A stretch of DNA of 64,000 bases, from the NCBI RefSeq assembly GCF_000422505.1, contig NZ_AULX01000034.1:1-64000 (forward strand). The letters are read 5' to 3'. Under the pieces are notes generated by a model. It saw only the letters and a program-made list of their open reading frames with translations. It made no database searches and was not told where the DNA came from. Each line of letters opens with the position of its first letter. Position 1 is the stretch's first letter. A program made the translations under genes and the position numbers. Source of the stretch: Paenibacillus pinihumi DSM 23905 = JCM 16419 (GTDB taxonomy: Bacteria > Bacillota > Bacilli > Paenibacillales > Paenibacillaceae). Positions 10,624-21,031 of this stretch are shown in pieces.

Positions 10624-10653
10624 AGTATAATGAAAGCCTGCCCAAAAAGGCAA
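10624..10653 (-). promoter_or_regulatory. sigma-A promoter of the pab/fol operon
   Basis: On the minus strand, TTGCCT (10653-10648), an 18-bp spacer and TATACT (10629-10624). The predicted transcript starts about 25 nt before the pabB ATG, leaving room for the ribosome-binding site. Confidence 0.6.
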
Positions 10654-10722
10654 GCCTTTAATGGCCGGCCTAACCTTTGGAACACTTTATAGCTACAGAG
10701 GGCATTCGGAGATAAATTCAGA

Positions 10723-10762
10723 AAGGACTGTCCTTGGCGATTACTCGCAAAAGACAGTCCTT
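10723..10762 (-). terminator. terminator-like hairpin downstream of cysK
   Basis: A perfect 10-bp inverted repeat (10723-10732 with 10753-10762) with a 20-nt loop begins 16 bp after the cysK stop. The following T run is short. Confidence 0.65.
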
Positions 10763-10777
10763 GTATAATGCAATCAA

Positions 10778-11716
10778 TTAGTTCTCAAAATTGAACAGCG
10801 GTGTGCTCAGGTAGCGTTCCCCGTTGCTTGGTACAACCGCGATAACGCGTTTGCCTTTACCAAGCTCCTTCGCAACCTTCAATGCTGCATAGATAGCAGC
10901 ACCGGAAGAAATTCCACATAGAATACCTTCTTCTTTAGCTGCACGACGCGCATATTCAAAAGCTTCCTCGTTTTCTACGGTGATGACTTCATCGTAGATT
11001 TCACGATTCAGGATGTCCGGTACGAAGTTGGCACCGATGCCTTGAATTTTATGAGGACCTGGCTTGCCCCCGGACAAAATCGGAGAAGCAGAAGGCTCAA
11101 CTGCTACGATTTTGATATTCGGGAAGTTGTTCTTCAGCACTTCCCCTGCACCGGAGATCGTTCCGCCTGTACCGATACCAGCAACAAAAGCATCCAGCTT
11201 GCCGTCGAGAGAGTTGATCGCTTCGACGATTTCAGGACCTGTCGTTTCACGGTGAATTTTGACGTTAGCCGGATTTCTGAATTGCTCCGCCATGAAGTAG
11301 CCCGGATTTTCTTCCTTGATCTCATCGGCTTTGCGAACCGCACCGTTCATGCCCTCCGCCCCCGGAGTCAGGACAAGCTCTGCTCCGTAGGCACGAAGCA
11401 GGTTGCGACGCTCAATACTCATCGTTTCAGGCATAACAAGAATCGCTTTGTATCCTTTGGCAGCAGCCACAAGCGCAAGTCCAATACCTGTGTTGCCGCT
11501 CGTTGCTTCAATAATGGTATCGCCTGGTTTCAGTAGGCCCTCTTGCTCAGCAACCTCAATCATGCTGATCGCAATACGGTCTTTTACGCTGGCACCCGGA
11601 TTTTGATACTCCAGCTTCACATAAATCTCTGCATAGTCTTCTGGAACAAGACGGTTCAAACGAACAAGAGGTGTATCGCCAATCAGATCAGTAACATTTT
11701 GTACAATTCTAGCCAT
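10778..11716 (-). CDS. cysK: cysteine synthase A (O-acetylserine sulfhydrylase)
   Basis: PLP enzyme making cysteine from O-acetylserine and sulfide. Family motifs: [11 protein letters not shown] with the PLP lysine, [25 protein letters not shown], and a C-terminal GISSGAA phosphate loop. The product from ATG 11716 ([13 protein letters not shown]) is 312 residues, and AGGAGG is 9 nt upstream; the frame is open six codons further. It has its own promoter and follows the yacD homologue, as in B. subtilis. Confidence 0.95.
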   Translation of the reverse strand: MARIVQNVTDLIGDTPLVRLNRLVPEDYAEIYVKLEYQNPGASVKDRIAISMIEVAEQEGLLKPGDTIIEATSGNTGIGLALVAAAKGYKAILVMPETMSIERRNLLRAYGAELVLTPGAEGMNGAVRKADEIKEENPGYFMAEQFRNPANVKIHRETTGPEIVEAINSLDGKLDAFVAGIGTGGTISGAGEVLKNNFPNIKIVAVEPSASPILSGGKPGPHKIQGIGANFVPDILNREIYDEVITVENEEAFEYARRAAKEEGILCGISSGAAIYAALKVAKELGKGKRVIAVVPSNGERYLSTPLFNFEN

Positions 11717-11768
11717 GATTAAAGGCCTCCTCATTTCCGACTAATTCAGTAGGTTTTTATCTGCTTTA

Positions 11769-11798
11769 ATATTAACAATCGTCGATAGGAATTGTCAA
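11769..11798 (-). promoter_or_regulatory. sigma-A promoter of cysK
   Basis: On the minus strand, perfect TTGACA (11798-11793), an 18-bp spacer and TAATAT (11774-11769). It begins about 10 bp after the upstream gene's stop codon. Confidence 0.65.
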
Positions 11799-11807
11799 TA
11801 GTGAACT

Positions 11808-12761
11808 TTAGCTTTGGTATACAGTAGCGCCATATTTATGCAATAACAATGATTCTACTTCGGATAAAGGCGTCGATACAGACAAGGCGATCTGCCGGCG
11901 GACACGCTCCATTTGCCGCTCATGGTCGAGCTCCGTCTCTTCTTGACGCTCCTGGAGCTGAATGACTGCAAAGCCCTGGCTTACGGCAATCGGTCCGGTC
12001 ACTGCACCTACTTGCAATGAACTGGCAGCTTTAAGCACCTTTTCTTCTATAAAAGGATCATGGGCTTCTACCAATCCCATATCTCCGCCACTTGAAGAAG
12101 TAAATTCATCCTCGGAATACTGCCGTGCCAAATCAGAGAAGGCTTCGCCCTCCTCCAGCTTGTTCAACACAAGCTTGGCAAGATGCTCCGAGCCCGTCAC
12201 AATCCAGGCAATCCGGATATGTACTTGCGGTCCAAACTCCTGCGGATGTAGACGGATATAATTCTGAATATCCTGGTCGGAGACATCTGTCTGTCTGGTC
12301 GCGATCTTCTCCAGCAACAACTGGTATTTAATATCCGTCAGCACTTCCTGCTTGGACAAACCCAGTTGATTTTTCATAGCTGTATAAAATTCGGACTCGC
12401 TCCCATAGCCATTCATCCTGTCCTTTAGCTCTTCCCTTATTTCTCCCTCAGTCGCGGCAAGCCCGTAAGCATCCGTCTCAAGGTCAATAGCCTGACGCAG
12501 CATTAATTTGTTCAGCATATCTTCCCCGTAATTTTGAACAAGCGCTTGATGTAATTCCTTAACGGTGATCACCTTTTTGCCGACCACAGCCGCAATCTCG
12601 CTGTCATCCACGGCCTCGCTGCCGCCATGGTCGGGCTTAACTGGCGTATCATCCGGCTTATCGCCTACAGGTACTACTTTTACGACGACGACTACAGTCA
12701 GAACAATCATACAAATAGCCTGGAGTGCGATCAATCCTTTCCATAGATTTTGCTTGTTCAT
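11808..12761 (-). CDS. yacD: membrane-anchored parvulin-type peptidyl-prolyl isomerase (YacD-like)
   Basis: A 317-residue protein with one N-terminal membrane segment (about residues 9-32), an acidic linker, a SurA/PrsA-type N-terminal helical region, and a parvulin domain (VHIRIAWIVTGSEHLAK ... FSDLARQYSED ... GGDMGLVE ... IAVSQGFAVIQLQ). There is no lipobox, so it is a signal-anchored protein rather than a lipoprotein like PrsA. It probably assists folding outside the membrane. It sits between hslO and cysK, as yacD does in B. subtilis. Confidence 0.85.
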   Translation of the reverse strand: MNKQNLWKGLIALQAICMIVLTVVVVVKVVPVGDKPDDTPVKPDHGGSEAVDDSEIAAVVGKKVITVKELHQALVQNYGEDMLNKLMLRQAIDLETDAYGLAATEGEIREELKDRMNGYGSESEFYTAMKNQLGLSKQEVLTDIKYQLLLEKIATRQTDVSDQDIQNYIRLHPQEFGPQVHIRIAWIVTGSEHLAKLVLNKLEEGEAFSDLARQYSEDEFTSSSGGDMGLVEAHDPFIEEKVLKAASSLQVGAVTGPIAVSQGFAVIQLQERQEETELDHERQMERVRRQIALSVSTPLSEVESLLLHKYGATVYQS

Positions 12762-12776
12762 TCGCCTGATCCTCTC

Positions 12777-13676
12777 TTACTGGATCGGATCAGGCTTTGC
12801 TTGATCAAGCAAAATCTGAAGATCATTACGGTCAAACGTATATACTTCGTTACAGAAGTGACAAATAACCTCTGCTTTTTCATCCTCTTCAATCAGCTGC
12901 TTCAGTTCCTTCTCACCCATGCTGAGCAAAGTAGACTCAATGCGTTCTTTGGAACACTTGCAGGCGAACTTGACCGGCAGCGTCTCCATAATCTGAAGAT
13001 CATCACCCACTGCAAAGCGCAGAAGCTCCTCCGGCGTCTCTCCTTGTTCAAACAAGGAGGTCACTGGCGGCATCATTGACAATCTCCGCTCCAGCAGTGT
13101 AATCTCCTCATCAGTCAGGCCCGGCAGCAACTGGACAATAAATCCGCCAGCCTGCATAACCGAACCATCCGTATTAACCAGCACACCAAGGCCGACTGCT
13201 GATGGAGTCTGCTCCGAAGTAGCAAAGTAATAGGTGAAATCCTCTGCAAGTTCTCCAGAAATAATCGGTATGCTGCCACGGTAAGGATCACGCAGACCGA
13301 GATCTTTAATAATATGGAGGTAACCTGTGCGCCCTACTGCCCCTGCAACATCAAGTTTGCCTTGCGAATTGCTGGCCAGATGCACATCCGGATGATCCAC
13401 ATAGCCACGCACTTCACCGTCGGCATTGGCATCAATTACGATCTGGCCTAACGGCCCATCGCCTTTAACCTGAATGGTCAGTTTCTCCTTGCCTTTCAGC
13501 ATGGCTCCCATCATCGCTCCGGCAGCAGCAGTTCTGCCAAGAGCCGCGGTAGCCGTAGGGAGTGTATTGTGGCGTCTTCTCAACTCTTCAGTCAACTGCG
13601 TGCTGCGCACCGCGAACACGCGAACCTTGCCGCCCAAGGCTGTTCCGCGCACAAGGTAGTCTTTTTCACTGCTCAC
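12777..13676 (-). CDS. hslO: Hsp33 redox-regulated chaperone
   Basis: Cytosolic holdase activated by oxidation. The 299 residues end with the zinc-binding four-cysteine module: a CKC pair (FACKCSKERIE) and a CHFC motif about 30 residues later (VICHFCNEVY). The GTG start is preceded by a GGGAGG box. Second to last in the nadA-to-yacD gene series. Confidence 0.95.
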   Translation of the reverse strand: MSSEKDYLVRGTALGGKVRVFAVRSTQLTEELRRRHNTLPTATAALGRTAAAGAMMGAMLKGKEKLTIQVKGDGPLGQIVIDANADGEVRGYVDHPDVHLASNSQGKLDVAGAVGRTGYLHIIKDLGLRDPYRGSIPIISGELAEDFTYYFATSEQTPSAVGLGVLVNTDGSVMQAGGFIVQLLPGLTDEEITLLERRLSMMPPVTSLFEQGETPEELLRFAVGDDLQIMETLPVKFACKCSKERIESTLLSMGEKELKQLIEEDEKAEVICHFCNEVYTFDRNDLQILLDQAKPDPIQ

Positions 13677-13718
13677 TATAAACCCTCCCTTTCATTATCA
13701 ATTGTATATATGTTACGT

Positions 13719-14489
13719 TCAGTTATCCTGATTCCGCTCGTACACCAGGCGCATCCCTTCAAGCGTCAGCAGCGGATCTACGACACGGATCGTCTCCGAC
13801 TCGCTCGCGATCAGCTCCGCCAAGCCGCCTGTGGCGACCACATATGGCGTAACTTTGAATTCACGTTCAATTCTTCTTACAATGGCGTCCACCTGGCCCG
13901 CATATCCGAAAATGATCCCGGCCTGCATGGAAGTGACCGGATTGCGTCCAATCACGCTCTTCGGCTTTACAAGCTCAATGCGTGGCAGCTTGGCTGCACG
14001 CTGGTACAGGGCCTCAGTAGAAATGCCAATGCCCGGCAAAATCGCTCCGCCCAAGTAATCACCGGACTCGTCAATATAGTCAAAGGTTGTAGCCGTACCA
14101 AAATCCACAACAATGAGCGGCTTGCCATACTTCTCAATTCCCGCCACCGCATTGACGATCCGGTCAGCACCTACCTCACGGGGATTCTCGTAGCGGATAT
14201 TCAGGCCCGTCTTCACGCCCGGACCTACGACAACCGGAGATTTCTTGAGATAGTTTACGCATAATTGCTCCAAAGTTCTCATGAGTGGCGGAACAACGGA
14301 GGAAATAATGACTCCTTCTACTTTGTGAATATCAAGACCGGCGAAGTGGAACAAATTCAAGATTATCATTCCATATTCGTCCACAGTATTTGAACGGTTC
14401 GTACTCAGCCGCCAGTGATGCAGCAGTTCCTTGCCACGGTATACGCCCAATACGATATTTGTATTGCCTACGTCAATGGCCAGAATCAA
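13719..14489 (-). CDS. coaX: type III pantothenate kinase
   Basis: First step of coenzyme A synthesis. The 256 residues carry the ASKHA-fold signatures [13 protein letters not shown] at the N-terminus, [11 protein letters not shown]-like ([13 protein letters not shown]) and [13 protein letters not shown]. The TTG start overlaps the nadC stop by 4 bp, so the two are translationally coupled. In B. subtilis coaX directly follows ftsH; here nadABC is interposed. Confidence 0.94.
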   Translation of the reverse strand: MILAIDVGNTNIVLGVYRGKELLHHWRLSTNRSNTVDEYGMIILNLFHFAGLDIHKVEGVIISSVVPPLMRTLEQLCVNYLKKSPVVVGPGVKTGLNIRYENPREVGADRIVNAVAGIEKYGKPLIVVDFGTATTFDYIDESGDYLGGAILPGIGISTEALYQRAAKLPRIELVKPKSVIGRNPVTSMQAGIIFGYAGQVDAIVRRIEREFKVTPYVVATGGLAELIASESETIRVVDPLLTLEGMRLVYERNQDN

Positions 14490-15364
14490 GAAGCATCGCC
14501 TCCCTTTTTGCCTCCCAGATCAAGACTGATATCAAGGGAATGGAAGGAATACGTCAGCGCACCTACGGAAATCACATCCACGCCGCAAGCTGCAATGCTG
14601 TGCACTGTATTCAGGTTCACACCGCCAGATGCCTCGATGATAATATGGGGAGCACGCTCGCGAATGAACTTCACTGCCTCTGTCATTTTTTCATTCGTCA
14701 TGTTATCCAGCATAATAATATCAGCGCCGGCATTCAGCGCTTCCTCCACCTGAGCAATCGATTCTGCTTCCACCTCAATTTTCATCGTGTGCGGAATGCG
14801 CGCGCGCGAAGCTTCCACAGCCTGGCGGATGCCGCCAGCACCCTTGATATGATTATCCTTGATCATCACCGCATCATACAAGCCGAACCGGTGGTTTGAA
14901 CCGCCGCCTACCCGCACCGCATACTTCTCCAGCATCCGGTGCCCCGGTGTCGTTTTTCTCGTATCCACAAGCCTTGCCGGCAGACTGCCAATCGCAGCCT
15001 TGTACTGGCTTGTCCTGGTCGCAATGCCTGACAGCCGCTGCAGCAGATTAAGCGCCAGACGCTCGCCTGTCAGCAGGCTGTGCGTGCTTCCTTCTATTTC
15101 AGCCAGAATGGTCCCTTTGGTCACAGCGCTGCCTTCGGCAGCAACGCGGCGGAACTTCAGACCAGGATCTACAATTTCAAATACAAGCTCGGCAACAGGA
15201 AGTCCGGCCAAGATTCCATCCTCTTTGACATGAATGACGGCTGTGGACTGGTGTCCCGCAGGGATAGTCGTCTCGGTCGTAACGTCGCCCGCTCCCACAT
15301 CCTCAGCCAACCAGCTCCGAATCTGCTCCCGCAGCGCTTGATTATAGGTTCCCAGCTCGTGCAT
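14486..15364 (-). CDS. nadC: nicotinate-nucleotide pyrophosphorylase (quinolinate phosphoribosyltransferase)
   Basis: Converts quinolinate and PRPP to nicotinate mononucleotide. The 292 residues include [39 protein letters not shown] and a C-terminal [28 protein letters not shown]. The start overlaps the end of nadB by 23 bp. Third enzyme in the de novo NAD set. Confidence 0.96.
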   Translation of the reverse strand: MHELGTYNQALREQIRSWLAEDVGAGDVTTETTIPAGHQSTAVIHVKEDGILAGLPVAELVFEIVDPGLKFRRVAAEGSAVTKGTILAEIEGSTHSLLTGERLALNLLQRLSGIATRTSQYKAAIGSLPARLVDTRKTTPGHRMLEKYAVRVGGGSNHRFGLYDAVMIKDNHIKGAGGIRQAVEASRARIPHTMKIEVEAESIAQVEEALNAGADIIMLDNMTNEKMTEAVKFIRERAPHIIIEASGGVNLNTVHSIAACGVDVISVGALTYSFHSLDISLDLGGKKGGDAS

Positions 15365-16982
15365 CTTGTATCCGCTCCTCTGTTAAGCCGTATTCACGGT
15401 GTAGAACTGTATGCTTGCGCCACTGCAAGTCATCACGCTCAGGGAAGTCCTCCCGGTAATGCGCTCCGCGGCTCTCCTCCCGTGCTAGCGCAGCTTCGGT
15501 TGTCAGCAATGCGCAGGTCAGAAGGTTGGCAAACTCATATTCCTCCCGTTTGGTGAGTACCGTCTGAAAAATCGGAAGCTGACGCTTCAGCTCTTCCAGC
15601 CCTTTAATTAATCCGCTGCCGTCTCTTCTCAGCCCCGCATAGCGGACCATAACTTTCTGCAGCTTTAGTCTTTTCTCTACGAAGGCCTGAATAGAGGACG
15701 CGCTTCTCCATGATTCTTCAGAAACCGGATTTCTATCAAATGCAGGCATTTGGAGAGGTTCCAGATTATTAATCTGCTTGACAATGCGCCGTCCGAACAC
15801 GATTGCCTCCGACAACGAGTTGCTCGCCAGCCGGTTCGCCCCGTGAACGCCAGTAGAGGATACTTCTCCACAGGCAAATAGCCGCTTCACATTCGTCTCC
15901 CCGTTCAAATCGGTCTTGACGCCACCCATCATATAATGTGCAGCAGGCGCAACCGGAATCCAGTCGGTCGTCAAATCAAGTCCGTAGTTCAGGCAGAATT
16001 CATATATTGTCGGGAAACGGTGCTTGACCATATCCGGAGATTCATGCGTAATATCCAGATAGACAAAGGTCGATTTGGTTGCTTCAATCTCGCTTACAAT
16101 CGCCCTTGCTACAACATCTCTCGGGGCAAGCTCTAGCTGCTCATGATATTTCTCCATGAAGCGCTCGCCTCTAATATTCCGCAGCACCGCACCTTCTCCG
16201 CGAACAGCCTCGGAAATAAGGAATCGCGGAGCACCAGGGTAACAGAGCGAAGTCGGATGGAATTGAATGAATTCCATATCCTGAATATATGCCCCAGCCC
16301 GAAATGCCATGGCAACCCCGTCTCCTGTCGCCACATCCGGATTGGTCGTATACCGGTACAGTTGTCCGGTTCCGCCGGAGCACAATACTGTTGCTTTGCC
16401 GCGCACAAACAGCTTTTGGCCGTCCGGCTTTTGAACGAGTACCCCGCAGCATTCTCCGTCGATCGTAATCAGGTCAATGACAAAATGGTCGTCCCATACT
16501 TCGATGTTGGGATGCGCATTTGCTTTCTCCGACAAAGCCCGCACGATCTCATAGCCTGTCGCATCCCCATTAGCATGCAGAATTCTTCGCTGGCTGTGGG
16601 CGCCTTCCTTCGTCAGCGCAAATTCGCCATTCTCCTGGTCGAACTGCGTGCCCATGCGTATCAGATCATGAACACCTTTTGGCCCTTCATGAACAAGGGC
16701 CTCAACCGCTTCATCAACACACAGTCCTGCACCAGCAACAAGGGTATCCTGCCGATGGTACAGCGGCGAGTCATCCTCGGAAATAACCGCAGCGATTCCA
16801 CCCTGGGCATACCGCGTATTGCTGTCCATCAGCGATTTTTTCGTTAACATAAGTACGTTACTATTTTCACTAGCTTTGATAGCGGTAAAAAGACCGGCAA
16901 TGCCGGCCCCGATTACAATGACATCTTTATCCACTACCGGAAGCTGATCCAAGGAAAAATCCACTAAATATCTTGGAATCAA
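15342..16982 (-). CDS. nadB: L-aspartate oxidase
   Basis: FAD enzyme that oxidises aspartate to iminoaspartate for quinolinate synthesis. The 546 residues show the Rossmann FAD motif VIVIGAGIAGLFTAIKA, the NTRYAQGGIAAV active-site stretch, EFIQFHPTSL, and a C-terminal helical domain. The TTG start is preceded by AGGAGGAG at suitable spacing. It sits 32 bp after nadA and overlaps nadC. Confidence 0.96.
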   Translation of the reverse strand: MIPRYLVDFSLDQLPVVDKDVIVIGAGIAGLFTAIKASENSNVLMLTKKSLMDSNTRYAQGGIAAVISEDDSPLYHRQDTLVAGAGLCVDEAVEALVHEGPKGVHDLIRMGTQFDQENGEFALTKEGAHSQRRILHANGDATGYEIVRALSEKANAHPNIEVWDDHFVIDLITIDGECCGVLVQKPDGQKLFVRGKATVLCSGGTGQLYRYTTNPDVATGDGVAMAFRAGAYIQDMEFIQFHPTSLCYPGAPRFLISEAVRGEGAVLRNIRGERFMEKYHEQLELAPRDVVARAIVSEIEATKSTFVYLDITHESPDMVKHRFPTIYEFCLNYGLDLTTDWIPVAPAAHYMMGGVKTDLNGETNVKRLFACGEVSSTGVHGANRLASNSLSEAIVFGRRIVKQINNLEPLQMPAFDRNPVSEESWRSASSIQAFVEKRLKLQKVMVRYAGLRRDGSGLIKGLEELKRQLPIFQTVLTKREEYEFANLLTCALLTTEAALAREESRGAHYREDFPERDDLQWRKHTVLHREYGLTEERIQDARAGNL

Positions 16983-17014
16983 TTCGCTCTCCTCCTACAA
17001 GGAAGTAGCGCATG

Positions 17015-17953
17015 CTACTTCACTTGCAGCATGCGCTCCAGAGATAATCTCGCTTTGTCTGCAACTTGAGGCGGAACATAAATTTGCGGCTGCATCGTTT
17101 CCAGGCATTTCACAAGTTTCTTCAAGTTGTTGACCTTCATGTTCGGGCATACCAAATATTTGGTTGCAAAATGGAAGGTCTTATCCGGACTATCCTTGCG
17201 AAGCTGGAAGCCTGTTCCGTCCTCTGTGCCGACAATAAATTCCTTGTTCGGAGATTCTTTGCAATATTTAAGGATCGCTGTTGTACTGCCTACAAAATCG
17301 CCAAGCTCCACAACTTCAGGTCGGCATTCCGGGTGAACGACAAACTCCGCATTCGGGTATTTGGCCTTCATCTCCACGACATCCTTCACAGTCAGCATAT
17401 CATGTGTATTGCAGTAGCCTTCCCAAATAATCATCTTCTTGTCTGTCTTCTGTTGTACATAATGGCCCAGGTTCTTGTCCGGAACCCAGATTACTTCGTC
17501 GCCTTCTACAGAGTTCACAACCTGGACGGCATTTGCTGAAGTACAGCAAATATCGGTCTCTGCCTTAATCTCTGCAGATGAGTTAATATAGGTTACAACG
17601 GTTGCATTCGGATGCTTCGCTTTCAGCTGACGAAGTCCTTCTACATTGACCATGTCGGCCATCGGACAACCGGCACGCTCATCCGGAATAATAACAGTTT
17701 TGTTCGGAGCCAAAATCTTCGCGCTCTCTCCCATAAAGTGCACACCGCAAAAAACGATCGTATCCGCATCCGTTTGTGCGGCTTTCTGAGCAAGCAGGAA
17801 GGAATCACCACGAAAATCGGCAACCTCTTGAATTTCATCTCTTTGATAATAGTGAGCAAGAATAATTGCGTTACGTTCTTTCTTCAATTCCATCAGACGC
17901 TCGCGAAGCTCACGATTTTGCTGCTCTTTGCGTTCTAATGCCAATGCTTCCAC
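17015..17953 (-). CDS. nadA: quinolinate synthase A
   Basis: 4Fe-4S enzyme that condenses iminoaspartate with dihydroxyacetone phosphate. The 312 residues carry three conserved cysteine contexts: GCPMADMV, CCTSANAVQVV and CPNMKVNNL. AHYYQRDEIQEVADFRGDS is the N-terminal signature. The GTG start has AAGGAGAGG upstream. It is the first gene after a strong promoter and heads nadA-nadB-nadC-coaX-hslO-yacD. Confidence 0.95.
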   Translation of the reverse strand: MEALALERKEQQNRELRERLMELKKERNAIILAHYYQRDEIQEVADFRGDSFLLAQKAAQTDADTIVFCGVHFMGESAKILAPNKTVIIPDERAGCPMADMVNVEGLRQLKAKHPNATVVTYINSSAEIKAETDICCTSANAVQVVNSVEGDEVIWVPDKNLGHYVQQKTDKKMIIWEGYCNTHDMLTVKDVVEMKAKYPNAEFVVHPECRPEVVELGDFVGSTTAILKYCKESPNKEFIVGTEDGTGFQLRKDSPDKTFHFATKYLVCPNMKVNNLKKLVKCLETMQPQIYVPPQVADKARLSLERMLQVK

Positions 17954-18045
17954 GGCAGACCCTCTCCTTGTATGTCATCAGGCAGCGCTTAACCAGCGCT
18001 CTCCCTAGTGTTGCCAAAGCTAAATAAATTGATGAAGTTACAACT

Positions 18046-18074
18046 AATTTACACAACAGAGACTACGGTGTCAA
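18046..18074 (-). promoter_or_regulatory. sigma-A promoter of nadABC with an overlapping inverted repeat
   Basis: On the minus strand, perfect TTGACA (18074-18069), a 17-bp spacer and TAAATT (18051-18046). TTGACAC and GTGTAAA form an imperfect inverted repeat (6 of 7 positions, 13 bp apart) spanning the promoter, a candidate operator for an NAD-responsive repressor. The 18075-18240 stretch holds no gene that I can support. Confidence 0.6.
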
Positions 18075-18192
18075 CAAGCGTAAAGGCGCTTTAGCGCAGT
18101 TTATCAAGGCTAGAACTTCTGAATGGTAAGGCTATGTTGTTTTATTAGCCAAATCTTATGTAAGGTTAGCAACTTTCAGACCTGTACGGGAC

Positions 18193-18247
18193 GATGCAAA
18201 TATAAGAATAACTTTAGTTGTCCGTTATACATTCTTATATTAAAAAA
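18193..18247. repeat. intergenic AATATAAG/CTTATATT repeat, copy near ftsH
   Basis: A perfect 11-bp inverted repeat: AATATAAGAAT at 18199-18209 and ATTCTTATATT about 21 bp further on. The right half closely resembles the right half of the element at 37510-37594. It lies just beyond the ftsH terminator. A partial member of the dispersed repeat described in the findings. Confidence 0.4.
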
Positions 18248-18278
18248 GCAGCCCCTTCTGTCAGGAAGGGACTGCTTT
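18240..18278 (-). terminator. Rho-independent terminator of ftsH
   Basis: AAAGCAG (minus 18278-18272) pairs with CTGCTTT (18251-18245), with an inner CCCTTC/GAAGGG helix, followed by six T residues. It starts 10 bp after the ftsH stop codon. Confidence 0.88.
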
Positions 18279-18287
18279 AGTAGAAGC

Positions 18288-20303
18288 TTATGACTTGTTG
18301 TTTTCGCCGTCGTTATCCTCTGGCTTCGATTCCGGAATATCGCCTTTGACTGGTTCTTCATCGCCTTTGCGAGGCTGAATGCGAACCGTAACGTCGCCGA
18401 TTGTATCAATCGTCGGATCTGCATGGGTCTCTTCCGGCGTGCTGCCTTCGGAGCCTTGGCCTTCTCCGCCAAGCGAACCGGTCTCGATCAGGCGCTTGAT
18501 TTGTTCCATCTCCAGAGTCTCCTCCTTGAGGAGTGTCTCGGCAATGAGGTGAACTTCTTTGCTCTTCTCGCTCAGAAGCTCCTTGGCCCGAGTATAGCAG
18601 TTATTGATCAGCGTCTGCATCTCTTGGTCAATCTCATACGCTATCGCATCGGAGTAATTCTGCTCATGGCCAATATCGCGGCCCAGGAATACTTGCCCTT
18701 GCGAGCTGCCGAACTGCATTGGTCCAAGCTTATCGCTCATACCATACTCCATAATCATGCTGCGGACAATGCCCGTCGCCTGTTTAAAGTCGGAGTAAGC
18801 GCCTGTTCCGATTTCGCCAATGAACAGCTCCTCGGCCACACGGCCCCCGAGCAATCCGGTAACCTTGTCAAGAAGCTCCTGCTTGGTAACAAGCATACGG
18901 TCTTCCTTCGGCATCATGATGACGTATCCGCCAGCACGTCCCCGAGGAATAATCGTAACCTTGTGAACCATATCAGCATGCTCCAGGAAGAATCCAACGA
19001 TGGTATGTCCTGCTTCGTGATAAGCAACAATCCGCTTCTCGCGGTCACTGATCACGCGGCTTTTCTTCTCTGTACCTACGATAACGCGGTCAATGGCTTC
19101 GTCCATCTCACGCATTGCAATATCTTTCTTGTTGCGGCGTGCTGCCAGGAGAGCCGCTTCGTTCAGGAGGTTCTCAAGGTCTGCACCTGTGAAGCCTGTA
19201 GTACGCTTCGCAATAATATCCAGCTTGACATCATTGGCCAGCGGCTTGTTGCGGGCATGGACTTTAAGCACCGCTTCGCGGCCTTTCACATCCGGACGGT
19301 CAACTGTAATTTGACGGTCGAAGCGTCCCGGGCGGAGAAGCGCCGGATCGAGAATGTCCGGACGGTTCGTAGCAGCGACGATAATAATACCTTCGTTAGC
19401 GCCAAATCCATCCATCTCAACAAGCAATTGGTTAAGCGTCTGCTCGCGCTCGTCATGGCCACCGCCAAGACCTGCGCCACGCTGACGGCCTACTGCATCA
19501 ATCTCATCGATAAAGATAATACAAGGTGCATTCTTTTTCGCATTTTCAAACAAGTCACGGACACGGGACGCACCGACACCGACGAACATTTCCACGAAGT
19601 CAGAACCGGAAATGCTGAAGAACGGCACGCCGGCCTCACCGGCAACAGCTCTCGCAAGCAAGGTTTTACCTGTACCTGGAGGTCCGTTAAGCAGTACCCC
19701 TTTCGGAATACGTGCTCCAACAGCTGCAAATTTGCGCGGATCTTTGAGGAAGTCTACGACCTCTACAAGCTCCTGCTTCTCTTCATCTGCCCCTGCAACG
19801 TCTTCGAAAGTAACCCGTTTCTTCTCTTCATTATACAAGCGGGCACGGCTCTTGCCGAAATTCATAACCTTGCCTCCGCCGCCCTGCGCTTGGTTAATCA
19901 GGAAGAAGAACAGGATGAAAATAATCACAAACGGAACAATGGACGTAAGAAACGTCAGCCAGAAACTTTGGCCTTCCATCGGATCAAACTTGTACTCTAC
20001 CCCATTACTAATGGCCAAATCATTAATTTCCTTGAGCGCAAACTCTTCCACGTTAATGCGTGAATAGAACTGTTCGGAACTTGCATCAGCAGGCTTCGTA
20101 CGGAATTGGCCTTTCGCATAATACGTGTATTTGTCGAACTTCAATGTCAGTTTTTGAACATTGTTATCTACCATCTGTTTCCGAAACTGGTCATATCTCA
20201 GTTCGACTGCGGTATCTCCAGAACTGCTGATTGCCTGGACAATACCCACGGCCACCAAAAAGATGATCAAATAAAACCCCGTGTTACGGATGATCCGATT
20301 CAT
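18288..20303 (-). CDS. ftsH: ATP-dependent zinc metalloprotease FtsH
   Basis: Membrane-bound AAA+ protease that degrades membrane and short-lived soluble proteins. The 671 residues have membrane segments at about 9-25 and 113-136, Walker A GPPGTGKT at 207-214, Walker [10 protein letters not shown] near 262-270, the second region of homology [18 protein letters not shown], and zinc motif HEAGH at 429-433. The C-terminal tail of about 60 residues is acidic and low-complexity. An extended -10 promoter lies just upstream. Follows hpt, as in B. subtilis. Confidence 0.97.
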   Translation of the reverse strand: MNRIIRNTGFYLIIFLVAVGIVQAISSSGDTAVELRYDQFRKQMVDNNVQKLTLKFDKYTYYAKGQFRTKPADASSEQFYSRINVEEFALKEINDLAISNGVEYKFDPMEGQSFWLTFLTSIVPFVIIFILFFFLINQAQGGGGKVMNFGKSRARLYNEEKKRVTFEDVAGADEEKQELVEVVDFLKDPRKFAAVGARIPKGVLLNGPPGTGKTLLARAVAGEAGVPFFSISGSDFVEMFVGVGASRVRDLFENAKKNAPCIIFIDEIDAVGRQRGAGLGGGHDEREQTLNQLLVEMDGFGANEGIIIVAATNRPDILDPALLRPGRFDRQITVDRPDVKGREAVLKVHARNKPLANDVKLDIIAKRTTGFTGADLENLLNEAALLAARRNKKDIAMREMDEAIDRVIVGTEKKSRVISDREKRIVAYHEAGHTIVGFFLEHADMVHKVTIIPRGRAGGYVIMMPKEDRMLVTKQELLDKVTGLLGGRVAEELFIGEIGTGAYSDFKQATGIVRSMIMEYGMSDKLGPMQFGSSQGQVFLGRDIGHEQNYSDAIAYEIDQEMQTLINNCYTRAKELLSEKSKEVHLIAETLLKEETLEMEQIKRLIETGSLGGEGQGSEGSTPEETHADPTIDTIGDVTVRIQPRKGDEEPVKGDIPESKPEDNDGENNKS

Positions 20304-20332
20304 CCCTTACCTCCTCTCAAGACGCTTTAAGT

Positions 20333-20362
20333 ATTTTACCATAGCATGACATTCCATCTCAA
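20333..20362 (-). promoter_or_regulatory. extended -10 promoter of ftsH
   Basis: On the minus strand, TTGAGA (20362-20357), an 18-bp spacer ending TGG, then TAAAAT (20338-20333). The start codon of ftsH is about 30 bp downstream, behind AGGAGG. Confidence 0.6.
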
Positions 20363-20403
20363 TAGAACGCACGGAGGATCGGCATGTACGGCGGTTACCT
20401 GTC

Positions 20404-20943
20404 TTATTTCGAGTAGACTTCCGGTTTAAGTACACCTATAAAAGGCAGGTTGCGGTATTTCTCCGCATAGTCAAGCCCGTAGCCAACCACGAATTCATCA
20501 GGCAGGCTAAAGCCTGTATAATCAGCTTCCAGATCGACTGTCCGGCGGGTCGGCTTGTCAAAAAGCGTCACCACGGTAACCGATTTGGAATTGCGTCTTT
20601 CCAGAACATCAATTAGATAGCTCAGCGTCAAGCCGCTGTCAATAATGTCTTCTACAATGAGGACATCTCTTCCTTCAACGGAAACGTCCAAATCCTTAAT
20701 AATTTTTACAACACCCGAGGATTTGGTGGACTGGCCGTAGCTGGATATCGCCATAAAGTCAATTTCAAGCGGAATATTGATGTTTTTAACCAGATCCGCC
20801 ATAAAAATAAACGCGCCTTTAAGGACGCAAATAACGAGCGGATTGCGCCCCTCGAAATCATGGCTCAGCGTATCGCCCAGTTCCTTGATTTTATCTTGAA
20901 TTTGCTGTGCATCGTATAATATTTCCTTGATGTCGTCTAACAA
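20404..20943 (-). CDS. hpt: hypoxanthine phosphoribosyltransferase
   Basis: Purine salvage enzyme. The 179 residues include the PRPP-binding motif [18 protein letters not shown] and the PPi loop region [12 protein letters not shown]. The TTG start is 8 nt after AGGAGG. Located between tilS and ftsH, the hprT position in B. subtilis, where TilS and HprT are known partners in ftsH regulation. Confidence 0.95.
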   Translation of the reverse strand: MLDDIKEILYDAQQIQDKIKELGDTLSHDFEGRNPLVICVLKGAFIFMADLVKNINIPLEIDFMAISSYGQSTKSSGVVKIIKDLDVSVEGRDVLIVEDIIDSGLTLSYLIDVLERRNSKSVTVVTLFDKPTRRTVDLEADYTGFSLPDEFVVGYGLDYAEKYRNLPFIGVLKPEVYSK

Positions 20944-21031
20944 TGCTGCGACCTCCTGTTTTATAATTGCTTAATCCAACTTATGTCTATAATCGGGCCC
21001 GCATTCAGGTAGGAATGAAAAATATCCTTGC

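Noticed and set aside
18423-20063. 546-codon open frame on the plus strand opposite ftsH
   Set aside because: Antisense shadow of a well-conserved gene; no ribosome-binding site or family similarity.
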